This document shows positions 27,142 through 35,843 of a stretch of DNA of 64,000 bases, in pieces. Below the pieces are notes generated by a model that saw nothing but the letters and a program-made list of their open reading frames with translations, did no database searches and had not been told where the DNA came from. Position numbers and translations under genes: made by a program. Origin of the DNA: Vibrio sagamiensis NBRC 104589 (GTDB taxonomy: Bacteria > Pseudomonadota > Gammaproteobacteria > Enterobacterales > Vibrionaceae); the NCBI RefSeq assembly GCF_007990935.1, contig NZ_BJXJ01000019.1, forward strand, positions 1 to 64,000, given 5' to 3'. Position 1 is the first letter of the stretch. Each line of letters opens with the position of its first letter.

Positions 27142-27171
27142 AAACGCCCCTCGAATTTGGGGCGTTTGGTT
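27142..27171 (+). terminator. Rho-independent terminator of the peptide transporter operon
   Basis: AAACGCCCC (27142-27150) pairs perfectly with GGGGCGTTT (27159-27167) over 9 bp with an 8-base loop. It lies 50 bp after the last ATPase gene. The T run is short and is partly in the stem arm. Confidence 0.75.
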
Positions 27172-27207
27172 CGGTGCTGTTGACCTTGCGAGCGGATCTT
27201 GTTGCAA

Positions 27208-27275
27208 ACAAATTGTTAACAAAAACAGATTGTTATCGCAAACAAATCGTTATCGAGAACAAATCGTCAATTGCT
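27208..27275. repeat. Four tandem copies of a 17-bp unit
   Basis: Four consecutive 17-bp units begin at 27208, 27225, 27242 and 27259. They share AACAAATCGTTATCGAG as an approximate consensus; units 2 and 3 differ at four positions, and units 1 and 4 diverge mainly at their ends. A fifth, weaker copy may precede at 27191. The array lies between the operon terminator and the stop of the YgiW-like gene. Its function is unknown; 17 bp is about 1.6 helix turns. Confidence 0.8.
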
Positions 27276-27280
27276 TAACA

Positions 27281-27685
27281 CTAGTGACTTAACACTTTTA
27301 GAGAGTCGGCAATAACTGCGCTACTGGAATCATTTTTAGCGATTTTACCCACAATCTGTATTTGATCTTTGGGGGAGACTTTTTGTTCTCCCCAAACATA
27401 AGGACCAATTTTCACGCTCATTTGACCAGTTTTATCCTTAAACGTGTATTGGTCATCACCCAAGGAGTCTGTGACATGACCAATAATGGTGACCGTCATG
27501 CCATCAGTAAGCCAACTGGCATCCATCACATCTTCGACAGTATTTAAGGTGTCATTCACTTTAGGGCCATCAAACCCACTTTGTTGAGTGGTGACCTCTG
27601 CTTGTTCAGTAATGGTGTCGTTACTGGCAAAAGCTGGAGTGGTTGCAACCAGAGCGCCAAGCATTAGTATCAATGTGTTGTTCAT
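27281..27685 (-). CDS. YgiW/YdeI-type periplasmic OB-fold (BOF) protein
   Basis: A 134-residue secreted protein (signal peptide ending TPAFA) whose mature part matches the bacterial OB-fold family of YgiW and YdeI: SWLTDGMTVTIIGHVTDSLGDDQYTF, then KDKTGQMSVKIGPYVW and KDQIQIVGKIAK. These proteins contribute to tolerance of stress such as peroxide or antimicrobial peptides; the ligand is not settled. AAGGG precedes the ATG. It appears monocistronic. Confidence 0.88.
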   Translation of the reverse strand: MNNTLILMLGALVATTPAFASNDTITEQAEVTTQQSGFDGPKVNDTLNTVEDVMDASWLTDGMTVTIIGHVTDSLGDDQYTFKDKTGQMSVKIGPYVWGEQKVSPKDQIQIVGKIAKNDSSSAVIADSLKVLSH

Positions 27686-27842
27686 GTCATTCCCTTTAGA
27701 GGTTGAGCGGAAATAAAGGGCACTAACCCTCTGTTATCGTTGCTTTTAAATGTAGTCCATCCTTTGAAAAAAGCGATTTGATTGTGTATGAAGCGTGATG
27801 ATTAGACTAAGAATGTGAGTGATGCCGGGTCGAGATAACGAA

Positions 27843-27867
27843 AAGCCCAACGTGTGATGCTGGGCTT
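27843..27867 (-). terminator. Terminator-like hairpin after yicC
   Basis: AAGCCCA (27843-27849) and TGGGCTT (27861-27867) form a 7-bp stem with an 11-base loop, 20 bp beyond the yicC stop. On the minus strand the stem is followed by a short U stretch, so termination is plausible but not strong. Confidence 0.6.
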
Positions 27868-27886
27868 GAGTAAGGTGAGGCGAAAG

Positions 27887-28753
27887 TTATTCGATATTTT
27901 GGATCTGCTCACGCATTTGTTCGATCAGTACTTTAAGTTCCACACCAGAGGCGGTGATGTCAGTGCTGATGGACTTAGAGGCCAGAGTGTTCGATTCACG
28001 GTTGAACTCTTGCATCATGAAATCGAGACGACGACCAACGGCTCCGCCTTTTTTAATGATGTTAGTGGTTTCTTTAACGTGTGAATCTAAGCGATCTAGC
28101 TCTTCAGCCACATCTGACTTTTGCGCCAAAAGGATCAGCTCTTGCTCAACGCGAGAAGGGTCTAGTTCAACCTTGGCATCTTCAAATTTCGAGAACAAGC
28201 GCTCTCTTTGCCACTCAAGGATTTCAGGCATGCGTGCGCGAACTTTGATAACTTCTGCAGTGATGGCCTCAAGACGCTGCTCAATAAGCGCTTTCATGTT
28301 GTCACCCTCACGACCACGAGCTTCAATGAATTCGTCGATTGCTTCATCAAAGGCACCAAGAAGCGCTTTATTGATTTCGTCCATGTTTTGCTCTGGTGTT
28401 TCCATGACACCAGGCCACTGCATCACTTGGAAAGGGTTGATTCGACTGAGTTCACCGGTCATATGCATGACTTGTTCAGCAGCTTTGATCACTTGGTTGG
28501 CAAGGACTTCATTAATGCTGAGCTCTGTTTTTGCTGCTGGGTTTGCTTCAAACCGTAAGTTACATTCTACTTTGCCGCGAGCAAGACGTTTACGAAAGCG
28601 CTCACGCAGTACAGGCTCTAAAGCACGGAACTGCTCTGGCATGCGGAAGTAGGTTTCTAGGTAGCGTTGATTGACACTACGGATTTCCCATACGGCACTG
28701 CCCCAGTCGCCTTTTATCTCTTTGCGTGCATACGCAGTCATACTATAAATCAT
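27887..28753 (-). CDS. yicC: YicC/YloC family endoribonuclease
   Basis: A 288-residue YicC. The N-terminus MIYSMTAYARKE and the block VWEIRSVNQRYLETYFRMPEQFRALEP are diagnostic. The C-terminus ends GVELKVLIEQMREQIQNIE, with the conserved HVKETTNIIKKGGAVGRRLDFMMQEFNRE segment before it. YicC family proteins act on RNA. It is divergent from rph with about 170 bp between, the same arrangement as in enterobacteria. Confidence 0.96.
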   Translation of the reverse strand: MIYSMTAYARKEIKGDWGSAVWEIRSVNQRYLETYFRMPEQFRALEPVLRERFRKRLARGKVECNLRFEANPAAKTELSINEVLANQVIKAAEQVMHMTGELSRINPFQVMQWPGVMETPEQNMDEINKALLGAFDEAIDEFIEARGREGDNMKALIEQRLEAITAEVIKVRARMPEILEWQRERLFSKFEDAKVELDPSRVEQELILLAQKSDVAEELDRLDSHVKETTNIIKKGGAVGRRLDFMMQEFNRESNTLASKSISTDITASGVELKVLIEQMREQIQNIE

Positions 28754-28925
28754 CGAATTTTCCTGTCTTTTGTTTGCTGAAAATTACCGCGCAATAGTAG
28801 CACAAGTAATATTCAGGATCTTAGTCATTGTCTGAAGTACTCGACCAGATAGCTTTATTCGGCCAACTCCGTTATACTCTGCGCCCAATCAAATCGTCTT
28901 CTCCTCATTACTAAGGTAGATGCCC

Positions 28926-29642
28926 ATGCGCCCAAACGATCGCAAGGCGGATCAAGTTCGCCCAATAAAAATTACTCGTAACTACACGGCTTATGCTGAA
29001 GGCTCAGTATTAGTTGAGTTTGGTAACACCAAAGTGTTGTGTAATGCGACCGTAGAAGAATCGGTACCGCGTTGGTTAAAAGGCCAAGGTAAAGGCTGGG
29101 TAACAGCAGAATATGGTATGCTACCTCGTGCCACACATTCACGTACTCGTCGTGAAGCAGCCAGTGGTAAGCAAGGTGGACGTACGATGGAAATCCAACG
29201 CTTGATTGCTCGCAGCCTACGTGCGGTTGTAGATTTGAAAGCCATGGGCGAATGCATGGTTACTGTTGACTGTGACGTGATTCAAGCCGATGGTGGTACG
29301 CGTACAGCATCCATCAGTGGTGCTAGTGTGGCCATGGCAGATGCTTTCCAACACCTTGTTGAGAGTGGCAAACTGAAAGCAAACCCAATGAAGGGGCACG
29401 TCGCGGCCGTTTCTGTTGGCCTACTCGGTGATGAGGTTCTATGTGACCTTGAGTATGTAGAAGACTCAGCTGCAGACACAGACATGAACGTCGTGATGAC
29501 GGAAGAAGGTAAGATGATCGAGATTCAGGGCACCGCAGAAGGTGAACCGTTTAGCCATGAGCAATTGATGGCGCTACTCGAATCAGCCAAAATCGGCATT
29601 AGCGATATCGTCGCGGCGCAGAAAGCGGCATTAGAAAATTAA
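28926..29642 (+). CDS. rph: Ribonuclease PH
   Basis: A 238-residue 3'-5' phosphorolytic exoribonuclease that trims tRNA 3' ends. The start [20 protein letters not shown], then [16 protein letters not shown] and [17 protein letters not shown], and [22 protein letters not shown] are family signatures. I prefer ATG 28926 to ATG 28920 because AAGG lies 9 bases upstream of 28926 but only 3 from 28920, and the family begins M-R-P. It is followed by an attenuator-like hairpin and pyrE. Confidence 0.96.
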   Translation: MRPNDRKADQVRPIKITRNYTAYAEGSVLVEFGNTKVLCNATVEESVPRWLKGQGKGWVTAEYGMLPRATHSRTRREAASGKQGGRTMEIQRLIARSLRAVVDLKAMGECMVTVDCDVIQADGGTRTASISGASVAMADAFQHLVESGKLKANPMKGHVAAVSVGLLGDEVLCDLEYVEDSAADTDMNVVMTEEGKMIEIQGTAEGEPFSHEQLMALLESAKIGISDIVAAQKAALEN

Positions 29643-29650
29643 TGATTTTT

Positions 29651-29682
29651 AAATAGCTTCCCATTAAGGAAGCTATTTTTTT
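29651..29682 (+). terminator. Attenuator-like intrinsic terminator between rph and pyrE
   Basis: AAATAGCTTCC (29651-29661) pairs with GGAAGCTATTT (29668-29678), 11 bp with a 6-base loop, followed by a T run to 29682. It begins 8 bases after the rph stop codon. In E. coli the rph-pyrE junction has a hairpin at this same place, where tight coupling of rph translation to UTP-limited polymerase allows readthrough into pyrE. The same control is likely here. Confidence 0.85.
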
Positions 29683-29690
29683 ACCTATTG

Positions 29691-29722
29691 CTAGGACCTA
29701 GGGCCTAGGACCTAGTACTTGG
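29691..29722. repeat. CTAGG repeat cluster A (rph-pyrE gap)
   Basis: Three imperfect copies of the motif CTAGGACCTAGG in 32 bp (CTAGGACCTAGGGCCTAGGA then CCTAGTACTTGG). Member of the family found at 30411, 55106, 59381 and 59623. It lies between the attenuator hairpin and the pyrE ribosome-binding site, so it would be in the pyrE mRNA leader. Confidence 0.8.
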
Positions 29723-29764
29723 AATACGAATAGAAATTTACACAGTAAAAGTTGAGAGAGAATA

Positions 29765-30406
29765 ATGAAAGCATACCAGCGTGAATTTATTGAGTTTGCA
29801 CTTGAGAAACAGGTTCTTAAGTTTGGTGAGTTTACTTTGAAATCTGGGCGTAAAAGTCCGTACTTCTTTAATGCTGGTCTTTTTAATACGGGTCGTGACC
29901 TTGCTCGTCTTGGTCGTTTTTATGCCGCGGCACTGGCGGATTCAGGAATTGAATTTGATGTGTTGTTTGGCCCTGCTTACAAGGGTATCCCAATTGCAAC
30001 CACGACGGCGGTTGCGTTAGCGGATCATCATAATGTCGACACGCCTTACTGCTTCAACCGCAAAGAAGCGAAGAACCATGGCGAAGGCGGTAACTTAGTG
30101 GGCTCCGTACTAGAAGGTCGCATTATGCTGGTGGATGATGTGATTACTGCGGGTACAGCGATTCGTGAATCGATGCAAATTATCCAAGCGAATGGTGCTG
30201 ATCTGGCAGGTGTACTGGTTGCGATTGATCGCCAAGAAAAAGGCAAAGGCGAGCTTTCAGCGATTCAAGAAGTTGAGCGTGATTTTGGCTGTGCGGTCAT
30301 TTCTATCGTCAGCCTGTCTGATCTGATCACTTACCTTGAAGATAAAGGTGATGCAACCGAGCACCTTGACGCAGTGAAAGCCTACCGTGCTGAGTTTGGG
30401 ATTTAA
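29765..30406 (+). CDS. pyrE: Orotate phosphoribosyltransferase
   Basis: A 213-residue PyrE joining orotate and PRPP to make OMP in pyrimidine synthesis. It has [22 protein letters not shown] at the start, and the PRPP loop [15 protein letters not shown] near residues 119-133. [16 protein letters not shown] loop residues ([13 protein letters not shown]) carry the catalytic lysines. A GAGAGA motif lies upstream of the ATG. Expression is probably set by the upstream attenuator. Confidence 0.97.
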   Translation: MKAYQREFIEFALEKQVLKFGEFTLKSGRKSPYFFNAGLFNTGRDLARLGRFYAAALADSGIEFDVLFGPAYKGIPIATTTAVALADHHNVDTPYCFNRKEAKNHGEGGNLVGSVLEGRIMLVDDVITAGTAIRESMQIIQANGADLAGVLVAIDRQEKGKGELSAIQEVERDFGCAVISIVSLSDLITYLEDKGDATEHLDAVKAYRAEFGI

Positions 30407-30410
30407 AGAA

Positions 30411-30467
30411 AAGGTCCTAGGTTAAAATAAAGGTCCTAGGGCCTAGAACCTAGGATCCTAGAACCTT
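30411..30467. repeat. CTAGG repeat cluster B, forming a long hairpin between pyrE and lpxL
   Basis: Several copies of CCTAGG-type units. AAGGTCCTAGG (30430-30440) can pair with CCTAGAACCTT (30457-30467) at 10 of 11 positions. The inner part is also self-complementary. It separates the convergent stops of pyrE (30406) and lpxL (30473), so it could end transcription in both directions. Confidence 0.75.
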
Positions 30468-30472
30468 AACCC

Positions 30473-31423
30473 TTATTTATACCTAATCCCTTTTGGTACG
30501 TTCTCATCAGCCATTGTCTTGTAGCGCTTGTGTAACCACATCCACTGTTCGGGAGCACGTAAAATCACCATCTCAACAAACTTATTCATATAAGCTGCTG
30601 CGGCGACTTCATCTTTTTGTGGGTAATTGTCTTCAATACATTGGTCTGCAATGATTTCGTATTTGCCATTTTGATTACGGAACCCTGAACCAGGAATAAT
30701 CGAACACTTTGATGTATAAGCTAGAATGCTTGTTCCTGTGGTGGTAGAGGCGTCTTCAATCGCGAAGAATGGGACAAAGACGGTTTTATTACGGCCATAG
30801 TCATGATCAGGCAGATAGAACAGCCGCTCGCCTCGACGAAGAATTCGGATCATCTGCTTAAGATCTTTACGATCTATCAATTTATTGCCGTTATGAGTGC
30901 GTCCCCAGTATTGAATGAAGTTATAAGCGGGGTTGGTGTGTGGACGAAAGGCACCATAGCCAGCCATACCAAGCACGGCAAAAGCGCGGGCTGTAATCTC
31001 TAAATTGAGCGCATGCACACAACATAGTAGGACGCCTTTCTCTTCTGCAGCTTTAATGCGCAGGGCGATGAGATCTTTTTCAACAATGATTGTTTTGAAA
31101 CGCCATGTTGGCCAAAACCAAGTAATCCCCGTTTCAATCAGCGCCATCCCCGTATTTTTGAAGTTTTCAACGACGATGGAATGAATTTCTTCAGGTGTTT
31201 TCTCCGGGAAAGCCAGCTCAAGGTTACGTGTGGCAATATAAACCCGCTTTTTACCAAAACGCATACCCAGTTTGCCCATTTTCTGGCCGAGCGAGAGAAG
31301 TATGCGATATGGGAGCAGATTAACGACTAAGGCTAATAAACCAAAGCCGCTCCAGACGCCCCAGTAGCGAGGATGGAGTAGTGAAAGAGAAAATGCTGGT
31401 TTGGTGTATTTACCTTTACTCAT
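30473..31423 (-). CDS. lpxL: Lipid A lauroyl-type acyltransferase LpxL
   Basis: A 316-residue acyltransferase of the LpxL/LpxM family at the inner membrane. It has LSLLHPRYWGVWSGFG near the start, RNLELAFPEKTPEE, then GMALIETGITWFWP, the catalytic HX4E motif (CVHALNLEI near residue 138), LDRKDLK-like IDRKDLKQMIRIL and PDHDYG. These blocks follow E. coli LpxL more closely than LpxM. It adds a secondary acyl chain to Kdo2-lipid A. It starts 5 bp after the slmA stop, so the two are probably cotranscribed. Confidence 0.92.
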   Translation of the reverse strand: MSKGKYTKPAFSLSLLHPRYWGVWSGFGLLALVVNLLPYRILLSLGQKMGKLGMRFGKKRVYIATRNLELAFPEKTPEEIHSIVVENFKNTGMALIETGITWFWPTWRFKTIIVEKDLIALRIKAAEEKGVLLCCVHALNLEITARAFAVLGMAGYGAFRPHTNPAYNFIQYWGRTHNGNKLIDRKDLKQMIRILRRGERLFYLPDHDYGRNKTVFVPFFAIEDASTTTGTSILAYTSKCSIIPGSGFRNQNGKYEIIADQCIEDNYPQKDEVAAAAYMNKFVEMVILRAPEQWMWLHKRYKTMADENVPKGIRYK

Positions 31424-31428
31424 AGTTT

Positions 31429-32019
31429 CTACTTAATTTGTGCGCTGAGCAATGCCCAGTACTCATCAAAGTTTTCTGTTGGTTGATACTTAAAGTCACT
31501 GCGTACAAAGCGGTTTAGGCTACCTTCTACTTGACCGAGAATTTGAGCAGCAAGGATGCGTTCATCAACGGGAAATGATTTACCTTCTCGCAGCTTACGC
31601 TCACGAAGAATCTGGCGCAGTTGAGTTTCGATACGTTCAAACAATTGGTTAATGCGCTCACGTAATCGTTCATTTTCAAACATTAGGGCATGACCAGAAA
31701 GAATGCGTGTTAAGCCTGGGTTACGTTCTGAAAATGCAAGAATAAGATGCATCACCATACGGATACGCTCTAAGGTATCCTTCTCATCTTCTAAAATACG
31801 ATTAATGCGAGTCATTAAGGCGTCTTCAATGAATTCAATTAACCCTTCAAACATACGAGCTTTACTTGGGAAGTGCCGATATAATGCCGCTTCGGAGACT
31901 CCAACTTGCTTGGCCAGTTTCGCTGTAGTAATGCGTGATGCTCCTTCTGTCGATTCAAGCATCCGTGCGAGCGCTTGTAAGATCTCTTCACGACGATTGG
32001 ACTTTTTACTACCAGCCAT
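31429..32019 (-). CDS. slmA: Nucleoid occlusion factor SlmA
   Basis: A 196-residue TetR-family DNA-binding protein. The helix-turn-helix is clear ([32 protein letters not shown]). The start [18 protein letters not shown] and the C-terminus match SlmA, which binds sites on the chromosome and blocks FtsZ ring assembly over the nucleoid. Its position between coaBC and lpxL near pyrE is the standard one for Gammaproteobacteria. Confidence 0.96.
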   Translation of the reverse strand: MAGSKKSNRREEILQALARMLESTEGASRITTAKLAKQVGVSEAALYRHFPSKARMFEGLIEFIEDALMTRINRILEDEKDTLERIRMVMHLILAFSERNPGLTRILSGHALMFENERLRERINQLFERIETQLRQILRERKLREGKSFPVDERILAAQILGQVEGSLNRFVRSDFKYQPTENFDEYWALLSAQIK

Positions 32020-32221
32020 TCTTATTCCCTTTCCAAAAATATATAGTTAAGCGGGAAGATTATAAAGATCTCTTTACCATCAAACTAGAGCACAAAAGAG
32101 GTAATGGGAGATTTCATCTCCCAATTGTCATGTTTGTGTTCAATTTTTGGCAGTTGTTCCCTTATTGCTCCCCAAAGTCATAGGCGCTCCTTCACAAAAA
32201 GGATACGTTGCTATAAAGCGC

Positions 32222-33424
32222 TTAGGCCATTAAGTGGTGTATCTGATGTAAGATTTTAACGCTCAAGGCTTGTTTAGATTCCAACGACAACGCCAATTCG
32301 CCTTGAGGCCAAAATAGAGTAATGGCGTTGTCGTTGCTGTTAAAACCTTGTCCATCAACAGAAACATCATTGGCGCAAATCATATCGAGATTTTTGCGTG
32401 TTAGCTTGCCACGAGCGTAAGCTTCGACTTCGTTAGTTTCTGCTGCAAAACCAACGGTAAACGGACGCTGTTGTTTAAGTGCGGCCACTGATGCAACGAT
32501 ATCTGGATTTTTAACCATATTGATGGTCATGTGTTCGTTGTTCTCAGTCTTTTTCAGCTTCTGCTTGGCGACGGTATCAGGACGATAATCTGCTACGGCC
32601 GCGCAGCTAATAAAAATATTATGTTTTGTGGCATGAGCCATAACGCTATCATGCATCTCTTGTGCGCTATTGACGTTGATGCGTTCTACATTAGGTGGTG
32701 TCGGTAAACTGACAGGGCCACTGATTAACATCACATTGGCGCCAAGTTGTGCGGCGGCGTTGGCTAATGCGTAGCCCATTTTCCCAGAGCTGTGGTTAGT
32801 GATGTAGCGTACAGGATCGATGGCTTCACGTGTTGGTCCGGCCGTAATCAGTACGGATTGACCAGCAAGCAGTTTGGGCTGAAAAAATTGCTCACACATT
32901 TCGACCAACTGCATTGGTTCGAGCATTCGTCCAGGTCCAACATCGCCACAAGCTTGTTCACCTGCTGCTGGTCCCCAAACGAGCATACCACGACGTTTAA
33001 GTATAGCGATATTGTCTTGAGTGGCAGTACTGAGGTACATCTGTTGATTCATGGCAGGTGATAAAGCAATCGGTGAAGCAGTCGCTAAAACTAAAGTGGA
33101 AAGTAAATCGTTACCCATGCCAGCGGTGATTCGAGCGATTAAATCTGCCGTCGCAGGGGCAAGTAGAATTAAATCAGCCCATTTCGCCAATTCAATATGT
33201 CCCATAGAAGCCTCAGCTGCGGGATCGAGAAGACTGTCTGAGACCGGGCGCCCCGAAACGGCTTGCATGGTCAATGGCGTAATAAATTCTTTGGCTGCAT
33301 CGGTCATGACAACTTGAACGTGCGCGCCTCTTTCTGTCAAACGTCGAGTGAGCTCAGCACATTTATACGCAGCAATACCGCCACTGATGCCAAGCAAAAT
33401 TTTCTTTCCAGAGAGTGTTTGCAT
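32222..33424 (-). CDS. coaBC: CoaBC: phosphopantothenoylcysteine decarboxylase / phosphopantothenate-cysteine ligase
   Basis: A 400-residue bifunctional enzyme of coenzyme A synthesis. The N-terminal flavoprotein domain ([39 protein letters not shown] with the catalytic region; [13 protein letters not shown]) is followed by the CoaB synthetase domain ([42 protein letters not shown] region). Length matches E. coli. It is divergent from radC. In E. coli dut lies between coaBC and slmA; here the gap is only 202 bp and holds no dut. Confidence 0.97.
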   Translation of the reverse strand: MQTLSGKKILLGISGGIAAYKCAELTRRLTERGAHVQVVMTDAAKEFITPLTMQAVSGRPVSDSLLDPAAEASMGHIELAKWADLILLAPATADLIARITAGMGNDLLSTLVLATASPIALSPAMNQQMYLSTATQDNIAILKRRGMLVWGPAAGEQACGDVGPGRMLEPMQLVEMCEQFFQPKLLAGQSVLITAGPTREAIDPVRYITNHSSGKMGYALANAAAQLGANVMLISGPVSLPTPPNVERINVNSAQEMHDSVMAHATKHNIFISCAAVADYRPDTVAKQKLKKTENNEHMTINMVKNPDIVASVAALKQQRPFTVGFAAETNEVEAYARGKLTRKNLDMICANDVSVDGQGFNSNDNAITLFWPQGELALSLESKQALSVKILHQIHHLMA

Positions 33425-33711
33425 ATGAGATCTCCAATCTATCTGGCGTCAAGTTTATCACAATTGAACGTGTCATCTTGTCAATCAAGAGGCAAGTTGC
33501 CAACTTCGAGTTACTTTGATGTGATACTTCAAGTCATATGGTCAAACTAACAAAATCTGCGCTGTGTTGATTAACTACATTGGTGATAAAAAAAACAATT
33601 ACATACAAATATGGCTGAAAACAAAAAAATACAATGTGGGTTTCGTCTTTGGCTATTTATTTTGTGCAATGGGCCTTGGAGTGACTTTATTGTTCAAAAA
33701 AGGTTGATTTA

Positions 33712-34386
33712 ATGACATTGAAAACTTTGCCCAATGAATCAATGCCAAGAGAAAAATTATTACGGCGTGGCCCGCAGGCATTGAGAGACGCGGAGCTGCT
33801 AGCAATATTTTTACGTACTGGCACTAAAGGAATGAACGTCATTGAACTTTCTGACGTTTTGCTCAAAAATTTTGGCTCGTTAAGACAACTTTTTTCAGCT
33901 ACGGAACAGTCTTTTTGTCAGCATAAAGGGCTTGGACAAGCAAAATACGTTCAATTACAAGCAGTTTTGGAGATGACGCAACGTTATTTAGCCGAAACAT
34001 TAAAACGGGGCAGTGCTTTATCCAGTCCAGAACAAACTAAACTTTATCTTTCTTCTATATTGAGAGACAGACAAAGAGAAGCATTTTATATTCTTTTTCT
34101 AGACAGCCAGCACCGCGTCATCAAAGATGAAATTTTATTCGAGGGCACGCTGGATGCGGCTTCGGTCTATCCTCGAGAGGTGGTCAAGCGGGCTCTGCAT
34201 CATAATGCGGCAGCACTTATCCTCGCTCATAACCATCCATCGGGTATTGCTGAACCAAGCCAAGCAGACAGAAGAATTACCCGACGATTAATCGATGCTT
34301 TAGCGCTGGTGGATATTCGAGTTTTAGACCATTTTGTCATTGGTGATGGCGAAAGTGTTTCCTTTGCAGAAAGGGGTTGGATATAA
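33712..34386 (+). CDS. radC: RadC/JAMM-domain protein
   Basis: A 224-residue RadC-family protein. The N-terminal helix-hairpin-helix region ([28 protein letters not shown]) is followed by the JAMM-like metal site ([43 protein letters not shown]). The His-X-His pair and the distal Asp are intact. RadC was once linked to DNA repair; its true function is unclear. AAAGG precedes the ATG, and the gene sits in its usual place before rpmB. Confidence 0.95.
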   Translation: MTLKTLPNESMPREKLLRRGPQALRDAELLAIFLRTGTKGMNVIELSDVLLKNFGSLRQLFSATEQSFCQHKGLGQAKYVQLQAVLEMTQRYLAETLKRGSALSSPEQTKLYLSSILRDRQREAFYILFLDSQHRVIKDEILFEGTLDAASVYPREVVKRALHHNAAALILAHNHPSGIAEPSQADRRITRRLIDALALVDIRVLDHFVIGDGESVSFAERGWI

Positions 34387-34688
34387 CTGTGCATTTTTTA
34401 GGTTGTTAGTTGCTAAAAATCTGCTATCATCCTCGCCACTAAATTTTTAACTGAATTCAGCTTGGACTGCTAGAAAAACCTGCTGTCTAAAAAAAGATCA
34501 CGAAAACCTGTAAAAAGGATCTGTTCGGGTCTTGAGCAATGCATATCAAGTTAGTATAATGCGCGACCTTTGATAGCCTTGTATGGATTTTCCATAGCGG
34601 TTCTTAACCTCAAACTTCTTTCCGAGAAATAGAGAGGTTCGGCCACCAAGGTTGATATCGAGCTGAAACGATTTTGGAGAAGACATTC
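34387..34688 (+). promoter_or_regulatory. rpmBG promoter and leader
   Basis: A sigma-70 promoter is seen: -35 TTGAGC (34532-34537), a 17-bp spacer and -10 TATAAT (34555-34560), followed by GCGCG, a discriminator usual for stringently controlled ribosomal genes. Transcription should begin near 34567, giving a leader of about 120 bases. The leader can form TATGGA/TCCATA (34582-34596), and either GGTT/AACC (34599-34609) or AACCTC/GAGGTT (34606-34639), which exclude each other. A weaker promoter-like pair, TTGTTA with TATCAT 16 bp later, lies near 34405-34432. Confidence 0.7.
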
Positions 34689-34925
34689 ATGTCACGAGTA
34701 TGCCAAGTAACTGGTAAGCGTCCAGTAACGGGTAACAACCGTTCACACGCACGAAATGCTACTAAGCGTCGTTTTCTGCCGAACCTACAAACTCATCGTT
34801 TCTGGGTAGAGAGCGAAAAACGTTTTGTTAAACTACGCCTTACTGCAAAAGGTATGCGTATCATCGACAAGAAAGGTATCGATACTGTTCTTGCTGATAT
34901 CCGTGCACGTGGCGAAAACGTTTAA
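34689..34925 (+). CDS. rpmB: 50S ribosomal protein L28
   Basis: A 78-residue L28: [34 protein letters not shown] is the family start. The true start is ATG 34689, with GGAG upstream; an ATG 15 bases earlier adds residues not seen in the family. It binds 23S rRNA in the large subunit. It is cotranscribed with rpmG 13 bp downstream. Confidence 0.98.
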   Translation: MSRVCQVTGKRPVTGNNRSHARNATKRRFLPNLQTHRFWVESEKRFVKLRLTAKGMRIIDKKGIDTVLADIRARGENV

Positions 34926-34938
34926 GAGGAAATAGGCA

Positions 34939-35109
34939 ATGGCAAAGAAAGGCGTTCGTGAGAAAATCCGTCTAGTATCTTCAGCAGGTACAGGCCACTT
35001 CTACACAACTGATAAGAACAAGCGTAACATGCCAGGCAAATTTGAGATCAAGAAATTTGATCCAGTTGTACGCCAGCACGTTATGTACAAAGAAGCAAAA
35101 ATCAAGTAA
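34939..35109 (+). CDS. rpmG: 50S ribosomal protein L33
   Basis: A 56-residue L33 reading [17 protein letters not shown], then [20 protein letters not shown] and ending in KEAKIK. AGAGGA lies upstream of the ATG. This form lacks the Cys pairs of zinc-binding L33, so it is the zinc-independent version. It ends 26 bp before a strong terminator. Confidence 0.98.
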
Positions 35110-35134
35110 TTGGTTTTTACCCTTTGTTGATTTG

Positions 35135-35162
35135 AAACCCAGCTTTCGAGCTGGGTTTTTTA
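35135..35162 (+). terminator. Rho-independent terminator of rpmBG
   Basis: AAACCCAGCT (35135-35144) and AGCTGGGTTT (35149-35158) form a perfect 10-bp stem closed by a TTCG tetraloop, then a T run. This is a textbook strong terminator. Confidence 0.92.
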
Positions 35163-35270
35163 TTACCTAAAATTCATGACCAAAAATCTCTGGTCCTCGC
35201 CAACCTTAGCAAGCTTTGATAGGGTTATCCTTATTAATTTTAAGTTTTTCTATTAAGGTCAGGAATCGTT

Positions 35271-35747
35271 ATGCGTGTCAGCCCTTCTCGCCGCCGTCGT
35301 TGGAACAACATACTTATTTTAGGCATTATTGCTTTTATGGTGCTCCTTAATGCGCCTACCTGGATTCAAACTTATTTAATCGATGAGCCACAAAGTGATT
35401 ACCCCAAAGTGCTACGCGCTGATTATCCTGTACGAGCCGTTTACTTTTCTGGATGGACGCTTGAAAAACAACATGGCCAATGGCAATCCAATTTGAAAGC
35501 GGAGATCTCAGCGCAAGACATCGTGTCGCGTTGGCAATCCCTTGAAGGAACGGAACTGACCACTGAACAATATGCGCAGTTAAAGCCACAATTAGTTGCG
35601 CCTGAAAGTATTGAAATTTGGTATCAAGGGTTAGAAGAGCCACAGAGGATCACATTTTACCGTCTTAAGAATTTTTGGTTGTTTAAAAGCTGGCAAGATA
35701 AGTGGATTGCGATTTCTGTTGATGGCAAATACATCATGCCTAATTGA
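35271..35747 (+). CDS. Conserved hypothetical membrane-anchored protein
   Basis: A 158-residue protein with a very basic start (SPSRRRRW), one membrane segment (NILILGIIAFMVLLNAPTWI) and an extracytoplasmic domain of about 120 residues with no cysteine. I do not recognise its family. The domain contains LPVRAVYFSGWTLEKQHGQW-like alternation that could form a small beta structure. AGGAAT precedes the ATG. It sits alone between rpmG and mutM, a place I believe is conserved among vibrios. Confidence 0.7.
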   Translation: MRVSPSRRRRWNNILILGIIAFMVLLNAPTWIQTYLIDEPQSDYPKVLRADYPVRAVYFSGWTLEKQHGQWQSNLKAEISAQDIVSRWQSLEGTELTTEQYAQLKPQLVAPESIEIWYQGLEEPQRITFYRLKNFWLFKSWQDKWIAISVDGKYIMPN

Positions 35748-35843
35748 ACGCCAAATCGACAAGGCAAGACTTTGTAAAATAACGCTTTCCAATTATGCTA
35801 GTCAGCCAATGAGTGAAAGAGTGATGAGAGTGAGGAGAAGTTA

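Noticed and set aside
27208..27275. 17-bp tandem repeats as a CRISPR array or replication iterons
   Set aside because: There are no spacers, no cas genes and no replication initiator nearby; the units are directly contiguous.
27954..28652. A 232-codon plus-strand ORF opposite yicC
   Set aside because: It is fully antisense to a clear yicC, is Ser/Arg-rich with low complexity, and has no ribosome-binding site or known domain.
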